From the NCBI GenBank assembly GCA_001600175.1, contig BCJC01000004.1:1364001-1428000 (forward strand): a stretch of 64,000 nt of DNA, read 5' to 3'. Numbering within the stretch: the stretch's first letter is position 1; each line of letters starts with the position of its first letter. Of this stretch, positions 34,911-44,812 are shown in pieces. Source of the stretch: Erythrobasidium yunnanense. Taxonomy: Eukaryota; Basidiomycota; Cystobasidiomycetes; Erythrobasidiales; Erythrobasidiaceae. The position numbers and the translations under genes were made by a program. The notes beneath the pieces were generated by a model. The model had not been told where the DNA came from. It worked only from the letters and a program-made list of their open reading frames with translations, and searched no databases.

Positions 34911-37175
34911 ATGTCTGGCGCTGGATCCGGCGCTGGCGCTACCCACAATCCTGGAAATCCACGGCGTCAGAGCACAGAGAACGCCCATCATGATAGTGGT
35001 AGCAACAGTACTGCCGCAAAGATAGGCCCCAAACGAAAGAGCAAAGTCGGGATTCACCACCTATCGCATCACGGGCATCATCATGGACCGGGACATGGAC
35101 ACGCTGGACACGGCAAACGAGGGAAATCAAGCACATCCCTAGCTAACCTCGTCGCAGCAGTAGCAGCTAATGAGATGACTGCCGCGAACGAGAGGCCGAA
35201 AGGTGCAGACCGCACAAAGAGCAGAGATAGGGTCATCGTATCGCCAAACAATAACGCTCATACAGCAGCAGCAGGGGAAGACGATCAGGATGCTGCTGAT
35301 GCAGATGCTGGATGGGTGTCTGCAGCGTCGTCAAAGACTGGATCTCCAATTCCATCGCCGGACGCTCTCATTCGACGAGACTCAGCAGCAACCGTCTCTG
35401 CTCCAATAGGAGAATCTCCCTCCTCGTATCAGCCTCTAGAGTTTGCAAAGAAGCCGAGAAGGAGGATCATCCAAAAGGATACGTTTGCCGAGCCTCTCAA
35501 TCTAGAGTCTTCTGCTGGCATGCAGAGGCAGTCTTCCAATCGCTTATCAGACATACCAAGCGAGAGCACAACACCTACTCGAGAAAGTGCACTCAGCAAA
35601 GCGAACCCCTCCCGCACAAACCTGGTTCAAGCCGCAAATGACTACAATGATTCAGGAATAACACCAATGCAAGAGAAGCAAGCGGAGGAAGTAAAGCCTC
35701 CCACACCTACTACTCTAGTTAGCGACTCCCCTACAACTATGTTGAAGTCGCCCGAACGACTTCCGCCTAATACGGTATTATCGCCGCCTACACCTGCTTC
35801 AGCAGAACGTCCTGCACCAAAGCGAGCTTCGACGGCTGCTGTACCGCCTGTTGTGGCCAAGCCAGGTACTCGACCGTATGCGCAGCGTAAATCATCTACA
35901 TCTACCATCAGATCCCTTGCATCCACCAGGACGCATGCTCCTCTGAGTCCTGCTATGCGCAAGGCTACGGGCCCTCTACAGCCCCGTCTAGATACGCAGG
36001 GAGGTGTAGGCAGCACAACTGTTGTAGACTTTCCTTCTTCTACCAAAGGCAAAGAGAGGGAACAACAGGGCGGCAGACCCGATGGTGATGCTCGCGATCG
36101 AAAAGGCAGTGGAGAAAGTGGTAAAGCTGGTACGCTTACTTCCGAAGAGGCTGCAAGTCTGGCAAAGCGTCTTCGGACGGTGTCAGGAGGGGACTTGCGC
36201 TCTTCAGAAGGATCCGCAGCTTCGACATTGGCAAGTCGCCGGAACGGACTCAACAGGTCTGCCTCCTCGGCTTCCACGACATCTTTGAGTGCTCTTCTAG
36301 CAGGTACAGGTGGTGATGACCGCCAAGGAGGCGTGACAGGAACGCTCAAGCGAGCAAGTGGGTACTTTGGCTCCATAGGACGGTTGGCAAGCCTTGCTGG
36401 CTTCTCATCGTCTGGCACGGATGGTACTTCAGGAGGTACATCACCCACGCGCACCCTTTCCGGCGGAAAAGTGTCGCCTGGTATCCCAGCGCCAGGCTCT
36501 TCAGGAAACAGTGCAGCATTGCCTGGATCCAGTCCATCTATTATCTCAAGAGGCAGAAGAGGCTTACCTAGCTTCACCCAGCAGCAGCAAGTAGCAGGAC
36601 AGCGTGGCTTTGCATCGTCTTCGGCAACGTCTGCTGCTCCCCCGCTCATATCGAAGTTTATCGATCCAAACTATACCTATGTTCCATTTCCTAAAGCTAA
36701 ACATCCTAGAAGTGCGGATGATAGCTCGTCCAGTCTGCGAGCTTCGGAGTCCCGAGCCCGTCAGAAGATGATGACCCAGCGCGATCTGCCTGATTCCGGG
36801 GATGAAGCGTCTCCCAGACTCGGCAATACAACAAGGAACAACTCGAATGCCGAGTTCAGATCGTCTGCCTCCGAAGATGACTTCAGCAGGAACGGCTCGG
36901 CTTCCCAGCTGAATCTTCGATCCGGCTCCTCCACACCAGGCTCAGCGACGAGCGGAGGCACAAAGCTCGCACCAGGCGTTCAGAGATGGATCATAGCGCT
37001 CGTCAAAGAGGCTGAAAGGATAGACAAAGAATACGAGACTACGGTCAGATGCCATAAATCTATACTCAAAGATAGCTATGAGAGAGTGCTCAAGCGCAAG
37101 ATTGAGAGGGAACAAGAGGAAGAGGAGAGCTTGCGGAGAGAGGAGGAAATCAATAGCCGCAAGCCTCAGAGGTGA
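34911..37175 (+). CDS. unknown Ser/Thr/Pro-rich protein with basic coiled-coil C-terminus
   Basis: I do not recognise this protein. The single long frame from ATG 34911 encodes about 754 residues, mostly disordered: a His/Gly cluster near residues 48-70, a GWVSAASS motif near 135, KKPRRRIIQKDTF near 185, many SP/TP sites, and FIDPNYTYVPFPKAKHPR near 583. The C-terminal 70 residues (VQRWIIALVKEAERIDKEYE and a KRKIEREQEEEESLRREEE helix) are the only clearly folded, coiled-coil part. The frame may splice at GTGAGG (37172) into a short 3' exon, which would alter the last residues. The codon use and absence of frame breaks make it real. The composition suggests a phosphorylated scaffold or regulator. 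Confidence 0.8.
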   Translation: MSGAGSGAGATHNPGNPRRQSTENAHHDSGSNSTAAKIGPKRKSKVGIHHLSHHGHHHGPGHGHAGHGKRGKSSTSLANLVAAVAANEMTAANERPKGADRTKSRDRVIVSPNNNAHTAAAGEDDQDAADADAGWVSAASSKTGSPIPSPDALIRRDSAATVSAPIGESPSSYQPLEFAKKPRRRIIQKDTFAEPLNLESSAGMQRQSSNRLSDIPSESTTPTRESALSKANPSRTNLVQAANDYNDSGITPMQEKQAEEVKPPTPTTLVSDSPTTMLKSPERLPPNTVLSPPTPASAERPAPKRASTAAVPPVVAKPGTRPYAQRKSSTSTIRSLASTRTHAPLSPAMRKATGPLQPRLDTQGGVGSTTVVDFPSSTKGKEREQQGGRPDGDARDRKGSGESGKAGTLTSEEAASLAKRLRTVSGGDLRSSEGSAASTLASRRNGLNRSASSASTTSLSALLAGTGGDDRQGGVTGTLKRASGYFGSIGRLASLAGFSSSGTDGTSGGTSPTRTLSGGKVSPGIPAPGSSGNSAALPGSSPSIISRGRRGLPSFTQQQQVAGQRGFASSSATSAAPPLISKFIDPNYTYVPFPKAKHPRSADDSSSSLRASESRARQKMMTQRDLPDSGDEASPRLGNTTRNNSNAEFRSSASEDDFSRNGSASQLNLRSGSSTPGSATSGGTKLAPGVQRWIIALVKEAERIDKEYETTVRCHKSILKDSYERVLKRKIEREQEEEESLRREEEINSRKPQR

Positions 37176-37636
37176 GGAGGATCCCCTTCGCATGTTCTCT
37201 GATCATTTGGCTGATCTGGCCGTATCTGCTACAGCAGCAGCAGACCTCCCAGCATACGAAGTAAGACTATGCGATGATCTGCGACAATTTACGACTCCCT
37301 TTCGCTTCGGGAATGGATAGCTACGTCGAGTTCAGGTCAGTATCATCGTAGCTTCCTCCTCGTCATCAATTGACAACCGACACCACCTTCGCAGGGTTTC
37401 TTCGTCCTCCAGAAGGTAATTGTAACAAACCTTGTATCCATCTATGTTTTTCGCGATACTATCGCTATGTCATAAGCTCGCCGAAGCCTGGACGGACCGG
37501 GATCCTGGCATTCGTCATGGAAGGAAGACTGCTGTTGTTGTATCATGAAATGCTGAATATATGGTAACTGACTCTATACGAGATATGCTAGAAACTCGCT
37601 TACTTGCTTCGACCGACATCATCCATACTACACGAA
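37176..37636. other. intergenic region before NHP2
   Basis: Possible 3' exon and untranslated region of the Ser-rich gene, plus the NHP2 promoter. No independent gene is supported. Confidence 0.4.
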
Positions 37637-38543
37637 ATGGGCAAATCTTCGAAACGCAAAGCCGAGGAAGCAGGGCTCGTCACAGTCGTACCAGAGTCAA
37701 GCAGTGCATCAGCCGTCCAAGGCGTAGCTGCGGATGCCAGCGAAGCCATGGATGTAGATGCTTCGGTGTCCAAGAAAAAGTCAAAGAAGGACAAATCCTC
37801 AAAGAAGAGCAAGGACGGGAAGGAGTCATCGTCAAAGGACGAGGCAGCTCTGGATATCCCGGCAGATGCGCTATCACCTATCGCTCGTCCATTGGCTGGG
37901 AGGAAGCTCGCCAAAAAGACCTTGAAAACCGTCAAAAAGGGTGAGGCGCCGTCACCCTTCGAGCTGCATCTTGGATGCTACTTCCTCGTTATATTCGTCA
38001 TGCTAATTATGCTTGTCTTGCGGATCTTCAGCTGCAAGAGCCCGTCATGTCAAGCGAGGTGTCAAGGAAGTCGTCAAAGGCCTTAAGAAGGGCGAGAAGG
38101 GGTGAGCAACGCCTGATATGCACACAGATCTACTATCATCGTACTAAGTATCTTTCTGGCCGCTCTGCCAGACTCGTTGTTATGGCTGCCGATATTTCAC
38201 CTATGGACATCCTATCTCATATTCCCGTTTTGGCAGAAGAAGCCAGCTGTCCTTATGTCTTTGTCACGTCGAAGGTATGTCCGCTCTGCGCTACTCCGAC
38301 TGCTTCTACACCCTACTAACGGTGCTTGATTCTGTCTACCAGGAGCTACTCGGCCAGGCGTCGTCTACGAAACGACCAACAAGCTGTATCATGATCTGTC
38401 CCAACACGAAACGGCGACCGAAGAAGCCCAAGGTCGATGCAAGCGGGAATGCCGTTGCTGTGAAGGAGCCTGAAGACTACTCGGAAGTCTATGCTGAGAT
38501 AGTGAAGGAGATCGACACGCTGGACACCAAGATCACATACTAG
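37637..38543 (+). CDS. NHP2: H/ACA snoRNP protein NHP2 (L7Ae family)
   Basis: Nhp2 is a core protein of H/ACA small nucleolar RNPs, which direct pseudouridylation and help process rRNA. The start ATG 37637 gives MGKSSKRKAEEAG and an unusually long Lys/Ser-rich extension (KKKSKKDKSSKKSKDGKE). The L7Ae domain follows across several exons: SPIARPLAGRKLAKKTLKTV, ARHVKRGVKEVVKGLKKGEKG, then VVMAADISPMDILSHIPVLA and CPYVFVTSK joined to ELLGQASSTKRPTSCIMI. The end is KEPEDYSEVYAEIVKEID with TAG at 38543. All RNA-binding features of the family are present. It is convergent with the RS-rich gene, only 165 bp apart. Confidence 0.94.
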
Positions 38544-38707
38544 GTGATAGTATTGATTAGTAGCCGACCACTGCCTGCTTGCTTCCTGTACCTTGTAATT
38601 GGCTTGTGTAACCTGTAAGATTAGGCGGTCGAGAGAGGAAGAACGAGTTTACGTTGACATCTGCACTGCGTTGAGTACGTAGATCTCGCTATCAGAGTAG
38701 TTTGACA

Positions 38708-40519
38708 TCAGCAAAGGCATTTGCTGCTGATATAAGCTCCGCACCTCTCGGAATAGGCTGGCCGAAAAGCTACTTCCAGCTTCTCGACATCAGAAGCAGA
38801 AGTCCATCTTGCAAACGTCGGAGCCTCTTGAAGCGGCCATCGCCACGAAGATTTCCGAGACGCATTCTTATTGCCTTCATCTTGAGTATCCAAATCGTTA
38901 CCGCCATCGAAATCTCTGAGCGCCTTGTTGCGATAGTGGTGTCGCGTTATATATGGTCTGCCGCGCTTGATTCTGCCTAGTATGAGCAGATCGGTAATGT
39001 CTCGTTCCGCTTTGTCTCCATCTCCTTCTTTCCAGGTGAACCTGAACAGAGTAGGAATGCCTGCCTGAATGACTTCTACCAGATGCAACCCATCCTTGCA
39101 AGCAGTGCGAATAGCCTTGATATCACCTTTGACGCTGGGATTGAACGGCTTTTTGAGCCGGAAGGATGTGACTTCGTCATCACCCCTGTGTCTATAAGTG
39201 ATAGTAAGATGCCCGAGCCGATTCTCATGTCCTGCGTGCAGAATTCCTGTATGCCACGCTCGAGTGCTGAATGACCAGGGGCCCTCTATAGGGGGATCCT
39301 GGTCAGATTCCGAAAGCTTGTTTCGCCATAGCTGAACTTTCCGACTCGACTGAGCAATGGCAGTTCTCTCTGCATCATTCGCGAGGGAAAGACCGTCTGA
39401 AATGTCTTCTGCTAAATCGGTTTGCTCCGCCGGCGGCAACTGGGTGCTTCCTTCCGGGACCTGGTCTTTAGCTAGTGGAAGTACAGCCTTGCTCGACTGT
39501 TCCACTGAAGAAGCGCGATCTGGAGCCGAAACGTGCTTGTCCGATGCCGTAGCTTGCAGATTGGCGAGAGATACTGCATGTGGCGGTAAAGACGTTGCAT
39601 CCGCGCGTAGATGGTCTCTGACGTATGGACATGCCTTACCAGCAACTTGAGCATGGCTCAAAGGTAGATGTGGTTGAAGAGTTGGAGGATCCCGGTATAC
39701 GGAGGGTGGCAGAGGTGGACGGGGCAGCTTGGGCGCAGATATCGGACCGTTGTGGGTCCCATGCAGTGATTGAGAATGGTGGTGAAGAGCGACAGGATGC
39801 CTTGCCGCAGCGAAATATGGTTGTGCTTCGAATTGCGAAATTGGAATGTTGGGTGGTATATCTCGAAAGTAGACAACGCCTGCAGGAAGCGACTGTGACG
39901 GCTGCGAGGGAAATAGAGGGCTATAAACATCGCTATGTCGTTTGCGATGCTTGTCCCGTCGCTTGGCAGGGGAAGAAGGACGCGAACGCGATCTTCTGCT
40001 TTCTTTGCCTGCCTCTCGCCTGCTACGACTTTCCGTCTTTCTTGCACGAGGCTTTGCTTCTCTGCGCTTGTCACTGTGACTTCCCCTGCTTGCAGACCTG
40101 TCCAGGTTATCGGAAGCTTCTCCAGACGACATTGTGGAGGACGACGCCTTACGTCGCCTTCGAGGTCGATAATGCCTAGCAGCTGGCATAGAGACGGTTC
40201 TTCGTCGATGTTGAGCCTTGTCCCTCCTCTTCTGCCGTTGCTCACTTCGGTCAGAGCGGCTGTCTTCTTCAGAAGTTAGAGATGGCCATGGACGATGTGC
40301 CTTGCGAGCTCCAGCAGGAGCAGTGTGCATCACATCAAATGCCTTCGGAAGAAGATTATAGTATGGCTGACTCGCTGAAGCTGCTTGAAGATAGGCCAAT
40401 CCGATATCCTTGGCTGTCATTGCAGGTTTCATTTCAATGAACGGAGCATCGGCATTGGCGACGCCTAGCATGGGTCTCATTGGGGCCAGCGGACGAGGAA
40501 CACCAAATTGGCGCAACAT
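38708..40519 (-). CDS. unknown Arg/Ser-rich protein with folded C-terminal domain
   Basis: I do not recognise this protein. The 603-codon frame starts at ATG 40519 (MLRQFGVPRPLAPM). Residues 70-200 are Arg/Ser/Lys-rich with RSRRE- and SRSRPSSP-like runs; 200-330 is Pro-rich. From about residue 420 there is a well-composed beta-rich domain with PWSFSTRAWHTGILHAGHE, LGHLTITYRHRGDDEVTSF, KGDIKAIRTACKDGLHLVEV and TLFRFTWKEGDG. A 5' exon may exist: upstream at 40580-40640 the reading ATGACTTCC...YYQAGLIAEQLL ends at a GTAGGT donor and a TTTGCAG acceptor lies right before this ATG, but the phases do not match. It could be a nuclear RNA- or chromatin-associated factor, but this is inference. Confidence 0.7.
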   Translation of the reverse strand: MLRQFGVPRPLAPMRPMLGVANADAPFIEMKPAMTAKDIGLAYLQAASASQPYYNLLPKAFDVMHTAPAGARKAHRPWPSLTSEEDSRSDRSEQRQKRRDKAQHRRRTVSMPAARHYRPRRRRKASSSTMSSGEASDNLDRSASRGSHSDKRREAKPRARKTESRSRREAGKESRRSRSRPSSPAKRRDKHRKRHSDVYSPLFPSQPSQSLPAGVVYFRDIPPNIPISQFEAQPYFAAARHPVALHHHSQSLHGTHNGPISAPKLPRPPLPPSVYRDPPTLQPHLPLSHAQVAGKACPYVRDHLRADATSLPPHAVSLANLQATASDKHVSAPDRASSVEQSSKAVLPLAKDQVPEGSTQLPPAEQTDLAEDISDGLSLANDAERTAIAQSSRKVQLWRNKLSESDQDPPIEGPWSFSTRAWHTGILHAGHENRLGHLTITYRHRGDDEVTSFRLKKPFNPSVKGDIKAIRTACKDGLHLVEVIQAGIPTLFRFTWKEGDGDKAERDITDLLILGRIKRGRPYITRHHYRNKALRDFDGGNDLDTQDEGNKNASRKSSWRWPLQEAPTFARWTSASDVEKLEVAFRPAYSERCGAYISSKCLC

Positions 40520-41049
40520 ATCTGCAAAGAATTGCGAAATGAGAACTGCCAGGACGGCAGCGGCGTGAAAAGGGCGACCTACCTAAGCAGCTGCTCTGCA
40601 ATCAAACCAGCCTGATAATACGGAATAGAGAAGGAAGTCATCGCCGTGCAGAGCTCGCGGCTTTCTAAGGCTGCGCAAGGCGCTCTTCTCGCTAGACCGT
40701 GATCGGCGTAGGTCAGTTCGACAGAGGCGAAAGTAAGTCACACAGTCAGAAGCGGCTTCTGCGACTTGTTTGCTGCGCTTTCTCATCGCATACAGCGGGC
40801 ACCACGTCGCCGGGTTGGACGGGCGATCTTAACTTCTTGCAGGGAGGGCTGAGCAACGAGAGCCTTCATCGATTCCTTGACAGGTCAGAAGGGTTTGAGT
40901 GCAGATCACGAAGCAGACTTCCTGCGTAAGAGGCGTTGTTGCGCTTTAGTTACTAAGTGAGCGACAAACCGATTAGGCAGGAACAAGAAGCTGACTTCGA
41001 CAGTCTTGTGAATCAGAGACGTTATTTTACCAGATCAAGTGAATGCAGA
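40520..41049. other. intergenic region between two unknown genes
   Basis: It contains the possible non-matching 5' exon of the RS-rich gene near 40580-40640 and the 3' end of the BTB-like gene. No other gene is seen. Confidence 0.35.
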
Positions 41050-43740
41050 CTATCGGGGAGAAGCGAACTCTTGATAACCATCCGCTGCCTCGAGTTCTCT
41101 AGTCTTCGTGCTAATCTCACGAATATCTACTCTATAATGTTCCTTCTCCGCAGTAAAGTCTATGATAAGGGATGCTATCGGTATGTTGACCAAGTCTCGA
41201 TGGGAACGAGGTGCGGCCATGCCAAACACTGGCGTAGCGCTGCGGTCTGTAGCTTCGCCTGGCGAGCCTATCTGGAGGAACCGAAGACTATCGAACAGAA
41301 CTTTGTCCCACGTAGGTCTACATCAGCAAGAAGTCAGTGGACTATCCATAGGGGAACTGGTCATAAGTGACTTACTTGGACGGGGAAGACAATTTTGACA
41401 AAAGCTCCTGCAAAGTTGAGCTACGCTTGGAGACTGTACCGGGAGAAGCTACATAATCGATGTGCAGGGCGATGGCCGTGGCTTCTTCCGGACCGATTTC
41501 TCCTTCTAGAAAATATATGTCGTCTTCGGAGGGCCTGCTTTGCTGGCTGAGTGACTGCCACGCCAAACTGAGAGGAGTTGACGGAATCGCAAGACTATAC
41601 TGTAGGGTAGGGCCTGCTGTGGAAGCTCTAGCACCGAAGCTGACGAAGTTCAGATAGATGTCAGCTGAGCAGCTAGCACTGCTCGAAGTCGGTGCACGCA
41701 CTTCAGAGCTGCTCCGGAAACTAGTGCACGTACTCGCGGCAACGTCTTGCGCAAGCGACGGCCACTCAATTTGGTGACAGAAAGGTGGTTCAGATCTTTG
41801 ATGTCTATGCTTTGGCCCTTTCGCATCGTATCGAGAAGTACGAATGGAGGAGGAGGAGGAGGCAATGAAGGTAAAGGCGCCATCGTCCTCCGGGATGAAT
41901 CCACCTCTAGAGCATTTGCTAGTGCAGCTATACTCTGGCTGATAGCCTTTTGAAGGGCCTTGAGCTGATAGAAGGCAGCATCTCTCAACAGCATTTCGTA
42001 GGCTTGGACTTCGGAAAGCTCTGTGCCGAGTATTGCTCGATGAGGCATAGATAATGGCAGGATCGGTTTCTGTAGCAGATAGTCATGGATAATGGTGAAG
42101 ACAGGTGCGGTATGGTCCTGTATAGGGACTTTCAACGTTTTGCCGGGCTTGAGTTTATGTTGCGAGTCTCGCAAGACCTGCGTAAAAGCGTTGGGTGCAT
42201 CAACGCTGATTTGCGACAAGGTCAGGAGGAATGACTGCTTCGCAGGTCCGGGAAACTTGATCTGCATGATCGGTAGATCCGCTTGTTCGGGTATCGATGG
42301 GTGGATGTCTACAGCAGGTAAGGAAGTCGATAGTTGAGTAAATTGTCTCTGGCGTTCCGGCTGAGCGAGCCTTGCTGCAGCTTGGGGCAGTGATGGTATT
42401 TTGAGTGGCGTAGATGTAGTCTGTTCTGGGATAAGAATCTGCTTTGCTGGCAGAGAACCAGCCTGCAGGTCTAGTTGAGGCGAGATATTCTGTAGGTTCT
42501 GCTGTGCAGCCACATGTTCGCCGATACGAAGTCGAGAGGCAGATTCGGAGAGCTTGGGTATAGCAGCTAGAGTTGCGCTCAACAGGGGAGCGGAAGATGA
42601 CTGTAGGGCATCTTCTGCTGGGAAGAGTGGCGGGGATACCCTGACTGGGTATGACTTCGATCGTCCACGTCCATGTTGTCTTTCTTTCCGCTCCCTCAGA
42701 CCGTGCGAGCTCGATTTCCTCCGCCGGCCTTTGCCTTGCTTTCTACCACTCTTGTGCTTGCGGCGGCCTGTTCTCGACTCAGACGATGATGAAGATGGAG
42801 ATGAGGTTGATGTTGAAGATTCGGAAATGTCGCTTTCGTCTTCCTTCACAGGCAAGCCTGCCGTCCGCATCTGGTCTCGTAAAGTCCGTCTCTGCTGTAT
42901 CAAGTAGTCTTTCGTATCCAAAAGCTGACGTTTGCGAGCCGCTAGAGCACTCTGTTCACGGTCGATTGTTTCTTCTGCGATACCTTCTTTGAATGCGATC
43001 TTGTTCCAGTACTTCTCTCGCTTGTTCAGGGCCAGCAAGTCTGAATGGATCGATCAGAATAAGGGCTTGTCTACGATGGTTAGGATCATGGACTACGGCA
43101 CCTTTAGCGTAATCGCGCTTAGCGTCTTCGAGGTACTGCTTGTAGCGCGTCAGAGACTTGCGATCATCGACAGCTTTGAGCATAGCCTGTTTCTTGTCCG
43201 CTTTTGCCCTTGCGAGCTGGGCTTTCTGAGTCAGGCAGAGAATCAGCTAGTGCATTAACCAGTCTAGGGAAAAGGGACTCACCAACCCGTAGTACGGGTT
43301 TTTGTAGTATTGGGCAAGCATCGTCATTCTGGCCTCCTGCTGTTCGTCGGCATTCGCGTCCGGTCCTTGTTGCCGCTCTTGCTGCTGTTGTGACAGTCCT
43401 AGACCGTAATCTTTCTCATTTGCGTTGGCGCTTGCATCCTGAGGCTGTTGTTGCTGTGCCGGACCATAGCCATATGGCATTGTGACGGGCACTTGTTGTA
43501 TCATCATAGGCTGAGGGACCCTTGCGTTCATACCCAATTGATGTAAGCCAGGCGGACCAGCCATAGGAACTGCAGCAGGTGGCCATGATGTAGGATACGC
43601 TTGATAGCCAGGTTGAGCAGGGTAGTACATCGGCATGCTACTGTACGGGCCCTGAGGAAATGACGCTGCATGTAGAGGAACATGCATTAGCAGGAGAAGC
43701 GTAGCAGTAACGGAGTCTACGAAGTCTAAGGCTCACCCAT
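41050..43740 (-). CDS. unknown protein with BTB/POZ-like domain and Pro/Gln-rich N-terminus
   Basis: No symbol is recognised. Exons join as follows: ATG G at 43740 to ASFPQGPYSSMPMYYPAQ (or a start at ATG 43687), a Pro/Gln/Gly-rich stretch to YYKNPYYGL, then KAQLARAKADKKQAMLKAV and DYAK joined to DLLALNKREKYWNKIAF. A long exon carries an RKHKSGRKQGKGRRRK basic tract and a BTB-like fold: IMQIKFPGPAKQSFLLTLSQ, VPIQDHTAPVFTIIHDYLL, AYEMLLRDAAFYQLKALQKA. Introns at about 41690 and 41375-41318 lead to SFGARASTAGPTLQYSL, DIYFLEGEIGPEEATAIAL and a last exon (41317-41050) with NIPIASLIIDFTAEKEHYR, ending SPR and TAG at 41050. The PolyQ tracts and acidic patches suggest a nuclear or cytoplasmic adaptor; BTB domains mediate dimers or Cullin-3 binding. 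Confidence 0.72.
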
Positions 43741-44357
43741 GATGTTGGTCGAACACGGAGAACCGGTATATGGGAAGTAGGGCCAATGGAGAGGAAGATG
43801 GATGGGCGTGGGCGAAGCAATTGACCTCGACACCCTGCCAGGCTTCAGCCCGGTATGGCCCTCCGCGGCCTAGATCTCGCGATACGCGAACCACAAGGAA
43901 AGCGCTACAAACGTGCCGGTTGTAAACGGATAAGCATGGCTCAAGAATGCTACCAAGTGTGTTCCGCAGTGTCACGATATTTTTGCTCCTCTGTTCTCGC
44001 GTTTGACCGTCAGACGAGCAGCATTTTCAAGCGGGAGAAGGCAGATCTTATCGAAGAGAGGAGGCATCGGAGCACTGACGGGATCAACAAGAGACGTAAC
44101 GCTCTGAGAAAGGGCAGAAGACCTGGCGAGTAGGATACCCTCCAAGGCTTGTGAGGAAGGTTCAAGGATGGTCGAGAACAGCTCGCGATGGAGTGTTCAT
44201 GATAGGTTGAGAGCACGCTGTCGATAAGCTGGAGCGCTCAGGGGCTCATGTCACTCTCATCTTCTACTGCTCTGATAGCTTGGCCAAGCTTCCCGAGTTG
44301 CCAATTTCGTCCGGACGCAGCTACTTGAGCAGCAAACCTGAGGATTCGAGTGCGAAG
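43741..44357. other. divergent promoter region
   Basis: This 0.6 kb lies between the divergent starts of the BTB-like gene and the small protein at 44358. No gene is supported inside; open frames overlap on both strands. Confidence 0.4.
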
Positions 44358-44722
44358 ATGACTGCATACTGCGGTAGGCCTTGCGCTAGGCGGTGTCATG
44401 ATTCCAGGCCTGAAGGGTTCCAGAATCGAAGCATGAGCCAGGCAGCCAGAGATGCACCGGTATGCGACCAGACTGAACGAGAGCTAACTTGTCTTTTGTA
44501 GGTGTCTCTGTCAGCGACTATGTTGCTGCAGAGTGCGAATACGACGAGAACAAGCTCCAAATCGACATACGCTTGCTGGCAGGCTGTCCGCTGCTTGAAC
44601 GGTCCTCCCTGGAAGACAAGACGCAATGGGCCAGAATAAGGAGGGCTTACTTCTGCGAACTGCACAAATTGATGCAGCAAGGGCTCGAAGAGCTAGGTGT
44701 CGACAAGAGATATAAAGCCTAA
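44358..44722 (+). CDS. small unknown protein, 90 residues, three exons
   Basis: Three exons fit exactly: 44358-44373, 44424-44459 and 44502-44722, total 273 bp. The first two encode MTAYCESKHEPGSQRCTG, and the third SVSDYVAAECEYDENKLQID followed by a Trp/Arg-rich amphipathic helix (RIRRAYFCELHKLMQQGLEE) ending KRYKA. Phases match at both introns, and each has a plausible acceptor (TTCCAG, TTTTGTAG), so splicing is credible. The composition, with several Cys and a terminal helix, could suit a small mitochondrial or complex-assembly protein, but I recognise no family. It is convergent with the PMI gene, with 90 bp between stops. Confidence 0.6.
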
Positions 44723-44812
44723 GGTGACCGGTCTCTCTGGCTAGTCGCTTCACCAAGACCGCGATGCAAGACTCTTCGATATTGTCACTCTATGGATCAT
44801 ATATAGTATACA

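Noticed and set aside
35642-36649. 335-codon minus-strand frame
   Set aside because: It lies fully antisense to the intact 754-codon Ser-rich frame and has the skewed Val/Gly/Pro/Arg content expected of a shadow.
40580-40640. Upstream exon reading YYQAGLIAEQLL for the RS-rich gene
   Set aside because: Donor and acceptor are good, but the phase does not lead into the MLRQFG frame, so I left the start at 40519.
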